Positions 55,422 through 64,000 of a stretch of DNA of 64,000 nt are shown here, piece by piece. The stretch spans positions 1 to 64,000 of the forward strand of contig JBDWCA010000007.1 in the NCBI GenBank assembly GCA_039978075.1, read 5' to 3'. Origin of the DNA: Anderseniella sp039978075 (lineage in GTDB: Bacteria; Pseudomonadota; Alphaproteobacteria; Rhizobiales; Aestuariivirgaceae). Position numbers and translations under genes: made by a program. Position 1 is the stretch's first letter, and each line of letters opens with the position of its first letter. Under the pieces are notes generated by a model. The model was not told the DNA's origin. It saw only the letters and a list, made by a program, of their open reading frames with translations, and made no database searches.

Positions 55422-55443
55422 ATCGGTATGGTTTTTTAAAGTG

Positions 55444-56097
55444 CTAGAGCAATACCGGTCCAAAACCGCCTGTGTAGCCGAGGCCCGGAGGCGATGACCT
55501 GAACCGGTCCTGGCGGTACTTGTCGGAATTGCTGCGCTTGACCTCGACCTTGTCGGCGTAGTCCACGGCTGCATCGGGCAGCTTCTTGGCGTAGATTCCG
55601 GCATTGTAATAGGCGACCGATCCGCGGTTCAGGGCTTTGCGCAGATAGCGCAGACCGTAGTGCAGGTTGGTGTCGGGATCATACAGATCGCTGCAGGTGC
55701 CCTTGTATCCGATGCCGCGTGCGGTCTGGCACTTGAGCTGCATCAGGCCAATCTCGCCGGCAGCACCGGTCACGTTGGGCCGAAAGCTGGATTCCTGGAG
55801 CACAACCGCCAGTGCGGTATCAATCGGCACATCGGCTCCTTCAGCATGAACGTGTATTTTTGCCAGGATCACCTGGCGGGGCCGCTTTATCTTGGCTCGC
55901 TTGATGCCGGCAGCGGCCTTGGACGCCTTGGCGGATGGGTTTTCGGTGATCCGGTTATAGAGTTCAGCCGCTGCTGTCGTGTTTGCAGCAGACAAACCGG
56001 TATCTGCGGCAGCCCCGTGTGGATGGGCAGCTGCGGTGAGTGGCAAGCAAACTGATGCCGCCAGCGCGATTGCGCTGAACAATTTCCTTGATGTCAT
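55444..56097 (-). CDS. Lytic transglycosylase (SLT domain), secreted
   Basis: 217-residue protein with a signal peptide (residues 1-24, ending near TAAAHP), a basic linker rich in Lys/Ala, and an SLT/goose-lysozyme-type domain. The catalytic Glu lies in LAVVLQESSFRPNVTGAAGEIGLMQLK, followed by ARGIGYKG and the YDPDTNLHYGLRYLRKAL block. It cleaves peptidoglycan glycan strands in the periplasm. Convergent with priA, whose stop is 22 bp away. Confidence 0.92.
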   Translation of the reverse strand: MTSRKLFSAIALAASVCLPLTAAAHPHGAAADTGLSAANTTAAAELYNRITENPSAKASKAAAGIKRAKIKRPRQVILAKIHVHAEGADVPIDTALAVVLQESSFRPNVTGAAGEIGLMQLKCQTARGIGYKGTCSDLYDPDTNLHYGLRYLRKALNRGSVAYYNAGIYAKKLPDAAVDYADKVEVKRSNSDKYRQDRFRSSPPGLGYTGGFGPVLL

Positions 56098-56517
56098 GTG
56101 AAGTATACTCCGGTAATTTTTGCCGTGTCAGGGTGCACATATGGCAACCGTGATTACGCATGCCAGCAATTGGCTGGCAGAATTTTCCCTTGTTTATCAA
56201 TAGTTACAATCACCTGGATACGCCGTCAGTGTGATTGTCTCTGGCCGTCTGGCGCAAGCAATAGTGAAATGCCTAGGCTTTATTTGGAACCTGTATGGAC
56301 AGTTTCAAGGCAACAATGTGTCTCCGATTGCGGCAATCCGCCGCCATGTCACAGTTGCGCCACGCATATGCCTGTGCTAGATCGAGCGCGCAACTGGGAA
56401 AGCACGGCTTGCCGGGGTAAAACCGGTTGCGGGGAATTACCAAAACAAGTCAGGTATTTGTACCGTTCTCGGTGATGCCTGAAGTCCGCAAAACCGCCAA
56501 AGTGAGTACACCTCCAC
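56098..56517. other. Divergent region between the transglycosylase gene and atpH
   Basis: 420 bp without a supported gene. It must carry the atp operon promoter and the transglycosylase promoter. One dyad stands out: TGCCAGC (56161-56167), 5-nt loop, GCTGGCA (56173-56179). No other clear element. Confidence 0.4.
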
Positions 56518-57077
56518 GTGACGGCTCAAGAACAAAAAGCAACAGGCATGCCGGGGCGTTACGCCACCGCTCTGTTTGAATTGGCACAGGAATCCAATTC
56601 GGTCAGCCAGGTTTCGGCTGATCTGGATGCTTTCGCTGCCATGTTGGATTCATCTGAAGACCTGACCCGGCTGGTCCGCAGCCCGGTGTTCGGGGCCAGC
56701 GAGCAGATCGCGGCGCTGAATGCTGTTTTTGCGCAAGCCGGGATCAAGTCAATTGCAGCGAATTTCATAAAGCTGACGGCCGATAACCGCCGGCTTTTTG
56801 CTGTTAAAAGCATGATCGGTGCATTCAGGTCGCTGGTTGCTGAAGCGCGCGGCGAGATTGCCGCGGAAGTTGTTTCCGCTGAAAAGCTAAGCGCTGCGCA
56901 GCTCTCCAAGCTGAAGGCAGAATTAAAGGCTTCGGTTGGCTCTGACGTAGAGCTTGCCACTACTGTTGATCCGTCGATACTCGGCGGACTTATCGTTAGA
57001 GTCGGTTCTCGTATGGTCGATAATTCACTTCGCACCAAACTCCAGAACCTCAAGGTTTCCATGAAAGGGGTCAGCTG

Positions 57078-57078
<1 letters not shown>
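56518..57078 (+). CDS. atpH: F1 ATP synthase delta subunit
   Basis: 186-residue stalk subunit joining F1 to the peripheral stator. GTG start at 56518 with the protein soon reaching GMPGRYATALFELAQ, the typical alphaproteobacterial start. The C-terminal half ends with DPSILGGLIVRVGSRMVDNSLRTKLQ, the best-conserved part of the family. The stop shares one base with the atpA ATG (TGATG). First gene of atpHAGDC; Fo genes lie elsewhere, as usual in this class. Confidence 0.96.
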
Positions 57079-58610
<1,532 letters not shown>

Positions 58611-58653
58611 CCGGCGCTGTTCGTAGAGATCAACTGAGGGAAAATCAGGGACT

Positions 58654-59538
58654 ATGGCCAGCCTCAAGGACCTAAGAAACCGGATCGCAACGGTTAAATC
58701 GACGCAGAAGATCACCAAGGCGATGCAGATGGTGGCGGCGGCAAAACTGCGCAAGGCGCAGGAAGCCGCTGAAGCCGCGCGCCCTTATGCATCGCGCATG
58801 GGCGGCGTGCTGGCTAACCTGTCAGCGGCCATGGAAGGCCGTGAAGGCGGATCTGCACTTATGGCCGGAACCGGCAGGCAGGACACACATCTGCTGATCG
58901 TGTGCACCGCAGAGCGCGGCCTGTGCGGCGGCTTCAACTCGAACATCGCCAAGCTTGCCCGCGAGCATACCGACAAGCTGGTGGAAGAAGGCAAAACAGT
59001 AAAGATCATCTGTGTTGGCAAGAAGGGTTATGACGTGCTTCGCCGCAAGTACGATCATCTGATTGTCGATCGGGTGGACCTGCGTGAAGTCAAGCAGGTT
59101 GCCTTTGGCAATGCGCATGACATCGCCGGCAAGGTGTTGTCGATGTTTGACGACGGCGAATACGACGTTGCCACGCTGTTTTATTCCGAATTTCGGTCGG
59201 TGATCTCGCAAATTCCGACCGCCTTGCAGATCATTCCTGCAAATGTGGGCTCTTCAGAAGGTGAAGCAGCTGATCTTGGTGGCGCGATTTACGATTACGA
59301 ACCGGAAGAAAACGAAATTCTGGAAGAATTGCTGCCACGCAATATTGGTGTGCAGATTTTCCGGGCCCTGCTGGAAAATGCAGCGTCCGAACAAGGCGCG
59401 CGCATGTCCGCGATGGACAACGCAACCCGGAATGCAGGTGAGATGATCGACAAGCTGACGATGAGCTACAACCGTCAGCGTCAGGCTCAGATCACCAAGG
59501 AACTCATTGAAATCATCTCGGGCGCGGAAGCGGTCTAG
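58654..59538 (+). CDS. atpG: F1 ATP synthase gamma subunit
   Basis: 294-residue central rotor. The N-terminal helix begins MASLKDLRNRIATVKSTQKI and the C-terminal coiled helix contains SAMDNATRNAGEMIDKLTMS, both standard. TAERGLCGGFNSNIAK lies in the Rossmann-like middle. AGGGA is placed upstream of the ATG. Confidence 0.98.
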   Translation: MASLKDLRNRIATVKSTQKITKAMQMVAAAKLRKAQEAAEAARPYASRMGGVLANLSAAMEGREGGSALMAGTGRQDTHLLIVCTAERGLCGGFNSNIAKLAREHTDKLVEEGKTVKIICVGKKGYDVLRRKYDHLIVDRVDLREVKQVAFGNAHDIAGKVLSMFDDGEYDVATLFYSEFRSVISQIPTALQIIPANVGSSEGEAADLGGAIYDYEPEENEILEELLPRNIGVQIFRALLENAASEQGARMSAMDNATRNAGEMIDKLTMSYNRQRQAQITKELIEIISGAEAV

Positions 59539-59575
59539 ATTGTCGAGATAAAGGCTTAAGGGAAGGACCCGAAAC

Positions 59576-61087
59576 ATGGCCAAAGCACCAGCCAAGAAAG
59601 CGCCAGCCAAGAAGGCGGCCACCAAAACTGCTGCCAAGAAGGCGCCTGCCAAGAAAGCATCGGCTATCGGCGGAAAAACCGGCAAGGTCGTTCAGGTTAT
59701 GGGCGCTGTTGTCGATGTACAGTTCGACGGGCACCTGCCTGAAATTCTCAACTCGCTGGAAACCGACAATGGCGGCAACCGCCTGGTTCTGGAAGTTGCG
59801 CAGCATCTGGGTGAAGGCACCGTGCGCACCATCGCCATGGACTCCTCTGAAGGCCTGATGCGCGGCCAGCCGGTCACCGATACCGGTGGTTCAATCGAAG
59901 TGCCGGTCGGCGAGGAAACTCTGGGCCGCATCATGAATGTGATCGGTGAGCCGGTTGATGAAGCAGGCCCGATCAAGACCAAGGTGAAGCGTGGTATCCA
60001 CCAGGACGCACCTGAGTTTGTGGAACAGTCCACGGAAGCTGAAATCCTTGTGACCGGCATCAAGGTCGTTGACCTCCTGGCACCTTATGCCAAGGGCGGC
60101 AAGATCGGCCTGTTCGGCGGTGCCGGCGTGGGCAAGACCGTGCTGATCATGGAACTGATCAACAACATCGCCAAAGCACATGGTGGTTACTCGGTGTTTG
60201 CCGGCGTGGGCGAGCGCACCCGCGAAGGCAATGACCTTTACTGGGAAATGATTGATTCCAAGGTTAACGAAGAAGGCGGCGGTGGTACGTCCAAGGCCGC
60301 GCTGGTTTATGGCCAGATGAACGAGCCTCCCGGAGCCCGTGCCCGTGTGGCGCTGTCGGGCCTGACTGTTGCTGAACACTTCCGCGACGAAGGCCAGGAC
60401 GTTTTGTTCTTCGTGGACAATATTTTCCGCTTCACCCAGGCTGGTTCGGAAGTGTCGGCGCTGCTCGGCCGTATCCCGTCTGCCGTGGGCTACCAGCCAA
60501 CTCTTGGTACCGACATGGGCACCATGCAGGAACGCATCACCACAACTACCAAGGGGTCGATTACCTCGGTGCAGGCTGTGTACGTGCCTGCCGATGATCT
60601 GACTGACCCGGCACCAGCGTCTACCTTTGCTCACCTTGATGCAACGACCGTGCTGTCGCGTTCAATTGCCGAAAAGGGTATTTACCCGGCTGTGGATCCG
60701 CTCGATTCGACATCGCGTATGCTGGACCCGCAGGTTGTCGGTGACGAACACTATGCCATTGCGCGCCAGGTGCAGGAAGTGCTGCAGCGCTACAAGGCAC
60801 TGCAGGACATCATCGCCATTCTCGGCATGGACGAACTGTCGGAAGAAGACAAGGTCGCCGTGGCCCGTGCCCGCAAAATCGAACGCTTCCTGTCACAGCC
60901 GTTCTTCGTGGCAGAAGTGTTCACCGGGTCTCCTGGCAAGCTGGTTTCGCTGGAAGACACCATCAAGGGCTTCAAGGGCCTGGTGTCCGGTGAATATGAC
61001 CATCTGCCGGAAGCTGCGTTCTACATGGTCGGCTCCATCGATGAAGCTGTCGAAAAGGCTGAGCGTCTGGCTGCGGAAGCTGCCTGA
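59576..61087 (+). CDS. atpD: F1 ATP synthase beta subunit with Lys/Ala/Pro-rich N-terminal extension
   Basis: 503-residue catalytic subunit. Walker A GGAGVGKTVLI, the catalytic Glu segment GVGERTREGND, Walker B VLFFVDNIFRFTQAG and SAVGYQPTL are intact. The first about 34 residues are a histone-H1-like tail (AKAPAKKAPAKKA repeated), so the canonical beta barrel starts only at GKVVQVMGAVVDVQF. Comparable tails exist in some Hyphomicrobiales AtpD proteins. It starts 37 nt after atpG. Confidence 0.98.
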   Translation: MAKAPAKKAPAKKAATKTAAKKAPAKKASAIGGKTGKVVQVMGAVVDVQFDGHLPEILNSLETDNGGNRLVLEVAQHLGEGTVRTIAMDSSEGLMRGQPVTDTGGSIEVPVGEETLGRIMNVIGEPVDEAGPIKTKVKRGIHQDAPEFVEQSTEAEILVTGIKVVDLLAPYAKGGKIGLFGGAGVGKTVLIMELINNIAKAHGGYSVFAGVGERTREGNDLYWEMIDSKVNEEGGGGTSKAALVYGQMNEPPGARARVALSGLTVAEHFRDEGQDVLFFVDNIFRFTQAGSEVSALLGRIPSAVGYQPTLGTDMGTMQERITTTTKGSITSVQAVYVPADDLTDPAPASTFAHLDATTVLSRSIAEKGIYPAVDPLDSTSRMLDPQVVGDEHYAIARQVQEVLQRYKALQDIIAILGMDELSEEDKVAVARARKIERFLSQPFFVAEVFTGSPGKLVSLEDTIKGFKGLVSGEYDHLPEAAFYMVGSIDEAVEKAERLAAEAA

Positions 61088-61124
61088 TCCGGCCCGCGTA
61101 TCGGACTGATTAACGGAGAGCCTT

Positions 61125-61523
61125 ATGGCCGATCTCTTGAAGTTTGAACTGGTATCGCCCGAACGGCTGTTGTCGTCCGGCGACGTGCAGCAGGTGGTTG
61201 TGCCGGGTACCGAAGGCGAGTTTACCGTACTGGTCAACCACGCTCCTGTGTTGTCGACGCTTAAGCCCGGTGTTGTGACCGTTACTGATGAAAGCGGAAA
61301 TGCAGAACGGATTTTCGTGCGTGGCGGGTTTGCGGAAGTGAATCCGGCAGGCCTGACCATTCTGGCTGAGGAAGCTGTCGCCGTGAGTGAACTGTCGGCA
61401 GACGATCTGGCCCAGAAAATCCAGAACGCAAGCGAAGATGTGGCCGATGCCAAGGATCCGGAAAAGAAACGCCGCGCGCAGGAAACGCTCGATCATCTGA
61501 CGCAGTTGCAATCTGCGCTTTAA
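61125..61523 (+). CDS. atpC: F1 ATP synthase epsilon subunit
   Basis: 132-residue rotor subunit and intrinsic inhibitor. The N-terminal beta sandwich contains FELVSPERLLSSGDVQQVVVPG, EGEFTVLVNHAPVLSTLKPG and FVRGGFAEV. A C-terminal helical part of about 45 residues follows. GGAGA precedes the ATG. Last gene of the operon, followed by a terminator. Confidence 0.97.
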   Translation: MADLLKFELVSPERLLSSGDVQQVVVPGTEGEFTVLVNHAPVLSTLKPGVVTVTDESGNAERIFVRGGFAEVNPAGLTILAEEAVAVSELSADDLAQKIQNASEDVADAKDPEKKRRAQETLDHLTQLQSAL

Positions 61524-61546
61524 GAGAATTTCCAGACAATGAATTC

Positions 61547-61577
61547 AAGCCGGGCGGTCAAATGCCCGGCTTTTTGT
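61547..61577 (+). terminator. Rho-independent terminator of the atp operon
   Basis: AAGCCGGGC (61547-61555) pairs with GCCCGGCTT (61564-61572) over an 8-nt loop and runs into a T tract (TTTTTG). Placed 24 nt after the atpC stop. Confidence 0.9.
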
Positions 61578-61600
61578 TTGTGAAACGGGATCAGATCAGG

Positions 61601-62227
61601 ATGAAACAGACAGCACCATCAGCAGACCGGAACATGGACATTGTGCGTGACCGGTTATTGAATATTGTGCCTGAAACCGCACGTGACATCCTGGAAGTGT
61701 CATCCGGCACCGGCCAGCATGGAGCACACTGTGCGCATGCCATGCCACACCTGCGGTGGTGGCCGACGGAGTACGATCCTGAGCGGCTGGCTAGTATTGC
61801 AGCTTACGCCGCAGATACGCCATCGGGAAACCTGATGCCGCCGCAGCAACTGGATGTTGTGGATGGCAGGTGGGAAGATACCGCGAAGCCCGAGCGCGCA
61901 GACGTCATCGTCAACATCAACATGATCCATATTACACCGTGGGATGCTTGTGCCGGATTGCTGCGCGGTGCCGGGCGCAAACTGAGCGCAGGCGGGTTGC
62001 TGATTTTCTACGGGCCGTTCCGGCGACGCGATGTCGTGACAGCAGACAGCAATGAAGCATTCGAGGTGTGGTTGAAAAGCCAGGATCCGGCCTATGGTCT
62101 GAGGTTTGTGGAAGATGTTGCCGAAGAGGCGTCGCGCCACCAGTTGTCACTGTCGGAAACCCTGCCGGTACCGGCCAACAACCTGATGGTTGTGTTCCGG
62201 AAACACCGGAATGCCTCGTCAATGTGA
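61601..62227 (+). CDS. DUF938 SAM-dependent methyltransferase-like protein
   Basis: 208-residue class I methyltransferase-fold protein of the DUF938 family. SAM-site motif I is ILEVSSGTGQHGAHCAHAMP; WWPTEYDPERLASI, INMIHITPWDACAGLLRGAG and FYGPFRRRDVVT are family blocks. Substrate unknown. ATG 61601 follows GATCAGG and lies beyond the atp terminator; the longer in-frame start at 61562 would fall inside that hairpin. Transcription probably starts separately or reads through. Confidence 0.88.
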   Translation: MKQTAPSADRNMDIVRDRLLNIVPETARDILEVSSGTGQHGAHCAHAMPHLRWWPTEYDPERLASIAAYAADTPSGNLMPPQQLDVVDGRWEDTAKPERADVIVNINMIHITPWDACAGLLRGAGRKLSAGGLLIFYGPFRRRDVVTADSNEAFEVWLKSQDPAYGLRFVEDVAEEASRHQLSLSETLPVPANNLMVVFRKHRNASSM

Positions 62228-62260
62228 GCACGGTTTCTGGTTCACCCAGGCTCCGGTCTG

Positions 62261-62764
62261 CTACAGGTGTTTGAACGCCTTGATGACCTGGCTGTAAACC
62301 TGACGCTTGAACGGCACGATCAGGTCTTCAAGCTCATTGATGTCGGCCCAGCGCCATTCGTCAAACTCCGGCTTGTGGCCAATACCTGAAATATCGACTT
62401 CAGAGTCGTTTCCGGTAAACCGGCAGGCGACCCATTTCTGTTTCTGACCCCGATAGCGGCCTTTCCAGGCAACGCCGACCAGATGGTCGGGCAGATCGTA
62501 GGTGAGCCAGTCGTCGGTCTCCGCCAACACGGTTGCCGAACGCACACCGGTTTCTTCGGTCAGTTCGCGCATGGCGGCAGAACGGACATCCTCGCCCTCA
62601 TCAATACCGCCCTGTGGCATCTGCCACCACATGCCTATGCCTTCAGCCTCGTCATCGTTTTTCTGGACGATGCGATGTCCGACCCACACGCGGCTCTGGG
62701 CGTTGAGCAACATGACGCCCACGCATGGCCGGTAGGGAAGATTGGCGTACTGGTCAGTTGTCAT
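62261..62764 (-). CDS. rppH: RNA pyrophosphohydrolase RppH
   Basis: 167-residue Nudix hydrolase that removes pyrophosphate from 5' ends of mRNA and primes decay. N-terminal YRPCVGVMLLNAQSRVWVG, WWQMPQGGIDEGED and the Nudix box with REL and EETG (RELTEETGV) are complete; FDEWRWADINEL closes the domain. It follows the polysaccharide deacetylase-like gene on the minus strand with a 24-nt gap. Confidence 0.95.
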   Translation of the reverse strand: MTTDQYANLPYRPCVGVMLLNAQSRVWVGHRIVQKNDDEAEGIGMWWQMPQGGIDEGEDVRSAAMRELTEETGVRSATVLAETDDWLTYDLPDHLVGVAWKGRYRGQKQKWVACRFTGNDSEVDISGIGHKPEFDEWRWADINELEDLIVPFKRQVYSQVIKAFKHL

Positions 62765-62788
62765 GAGAGCGTGCCCGGACTGGATGTT

Positions 62789-64000
62789 TTAGCTGCGGCG
62801 GGCGACGAAAGCGGCAGACACCGGTACCAACAGAATATTGCGCCCGGCCAATCCTTGCGCCCATTGATCAATTGCTTCGATGGTAGCGGGCAAACCGGAC
62901 CCGGTCGCAATGGCTATTCCACTGTGGCGAGCTTGCGCTTCCAGCTTTCGCAGCGCGGCCAGAACGGATGCGGGCGAGCCGTCACCATCGAGACTGACAA
63001 CTGCTGAGCGCGCGTTCAGCCCGAGAATACCGGCAAGTTGTGTGGCACGTGACAGGCCCTTGCTGCCGTCATCGACATAAATCAGTCCGCGTTTGCCAAG
63101 TTCTTTCAGGACCGGGCTGATCGCATCATTGTTGCTGGCAAACTGAGCACCCAGATAGTTGGTAACACCTGCATAGCCGGCAAACCGGCCGAGATGCCAG
63201 CGCAGCGAGTCGAGGTTTTTCTGCGCCGGGACAGACGTCAGCAGTGTACGCGGGCCGGGGTCGATGGACGGATAGCCAAACGGTTCCATGGGCAGGTGGA
63301 TATACAGTTCGTGACCACGGGACCTGGCGTCATTGGCCTGCTGTTGCAGGTTTTCGCCGTAAGGTGCAAATCCCAGCGAAACTTCCGGTGGCAATCTGTT
63401 GATTGCCGTTCTGGTCAGGCCTTCATTCAAGCCCATGCCCCCGATCAACAATGCCACCTTTGGCAGATTTGACAGCATCTGCTCACGAGAAACCGGGCGG
63501 GCATAGATGGTTGAGGGCCGCGATCCGTCCTTGGCGCGCCGCGGCAGGGGGCCGTGCGGACCTTTGACGGTTATCTTGGCAACCGGTGCCGGCACCAGTG
63601 CCAGGTTGGCGCGTGACGGGATGAGCGCCTGCTGAGTGCGCGACGGTGCAAGATCGTCAATGGACAGTGCGCCTGCCGGACTTTCCACATTGCGCGATGA
63701 TGCGCTGCCGTTTGTCAGTTGCTGCCGGCGCCGGTCGAGGTCGCTTTCGCCCCTGCTGCCAAGCTCGGACAGGTCGATTACAGGCGTGTCGGCGCCGGTG
63801 TCCTGAGACAGGTCTTCATTATCGGTATCCGCGTCCACCTGCGATTTGGCGGCGGGTTTTTTGACAGAGGAGGTGACGATCGGATCAGAGGTGTCGATGC
63901 GCATGTGAACGACGGGTTCGCCGCCGTGCGGTTCATGGCTGACCACGAGCCAGCCTGCCAAACCGCCCAACAGCGTTATGCATGCAAGCGATGTTGCCCG
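62789..64000 (-). CDS. Divergent polysaccharide deacetylase (YibQ/DUF610-like), 5' end outside window
   Basis: 403 residues in the window, frame open to the edge. A membrane segment (SLACITLLGGLAGWLVV) is followed by a long low-complexity linker (about residues 25-160). Then comes a NodB-like barrel: VALLIGGMGLNEGLTRTAI, VSLGFAPYGENLQQQAND, the metal-site-like HELYIHLPMEPFG, and LIYVDDGSKGLSRA. Such periplasmic proteins are found downstream of envelope peptidase genes and before rppH in alphaproteobacteria. Activity on polysaccharide is unproven in the family. Confidence 0.88.
   Translation of the reverse strand, partial: RATSLACITLLGGLAGWLVVSHEPHGGEPVVHMRIDTSDPIVTSSVKKPAAKSQVDADTDNEDLSQDTGADTPVIDLSELGSRGESDLDRRRQQLTNGSASSRNVESPAGALSIDDLAPSRTQQALIPSRANLALVPAPVAKITVKGPHGPLPRRAKDGSRPSTIYARPVSREQMLSNLPKVALLIGGMGLNEGLTRTAINRLPPEVSLGFAPYGENLQQQANDARSRGHELYIHLPMEPFGYPSIDPGPRTLLTSVPAQKNLDSLRWHLGRFAGYAGVTNYLGAQFASNNDAISPVLKELGKRGLIYVDDGSKGLSRATQLAGILGLNARSAVVSLDGDGSPASVLAALRKLEAQARHSGIAIATGSGLPATIEAIDQWAQGLAGRNILLVPVSAAFVARRS

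Overview
The window looks like chromosomal DNA of an alphaproteobacterium, most likely from the Hyphomicrobiales (Rhizobiales) or a near relative. The evidence is gene order and gene content. The series ftsY / septation protein / ccmG-D-C-B-A / acnA / DUF1223, the series mdh-sucC-sucD-sucA-sucB-lpd / xerC / fsa / priA / atpHAGDC, and the placing of an ethylmalonyl-CoA-pathway-type lyase and hydratase before sdhCDAB are all familiar from that group. Coding sequence is GC-rich and no rRNA, tRNA or CRISPR array was seen.

Layout. 1-5240: 3' part of ftsY (with an unusual Glu-Pro coding microsatellite at the window edge), a YciB/IspZ-type septation protein, a MarR regulator, and the cytochrome c maturation operon on the minus strand, including a 59-residue ccmD. 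5240-10420: an accessory block lying between ccmA and acnA, which are normally neighbours. It holds a divergent TetR/DUF417 pair with operator-like palindromes, a SulP transporter without a STAS domain, an unrecognised protein and an ASCH-domain protein. 10419-18000: acnA, a Tat-exported DUF1223 protein behind a perfect FNR/FixK-type box, then a minus-strand group (DUF1330, threonine dehydratase-like, a FolD paralogue lacking the catalytic lysine, DUF429, pyridoxal kinase). 17986-23471: CoA ester lyase, MaoC-type hydratase and sdhCDAB. 23538-33041: mixed genes (LprI/DUF3298 protein, two VOC proteins, tandem universal stress protein with an FNR box, GNAT acetyltransferase, methylmalonate-semialdehyde dehydrogenase, an SRPBCC-M50 protease fusion, ZapE). 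33489-43159: malate dehydrogenase, succinyl-CoA synthetase and the 2-oxoglutarate dehydrogenase complex, with a small exported protein inserted between sucC and sucD. 43233-55421: FAD oxidoreductase, xerC, ketopantoate reductase-like protein, alpha/beta hydrolase, TupA-like ATP-grasp protein, DEAD-box helicase with a decayed partial copy nearby, GST, transaldolase and priA. 55444-64000: lytic transglycosylase, the F1 ATP synthase operon atpHAGDC, a DUF938 methyltransferase, rppH and the 3' part of a divergent polysaccharide deacetylase gene.

How the genes fit together. The window carries much of central oxidative metabolism: aconitase, 2-oxoglutarate dehydrogenase, succinyl-CoA synthetase, succinate dehydrogenase, malate dehydrogenase and the catalytic half of ATP synthase, plus cytochrome c maturation for the respiratory chain. 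Around this core are accessory insertions. Two of them are TA-flanked, terminal-inverted-repeat elements of about 262 bp (MITE-like, two different families). Both are described here from the sequence alone.
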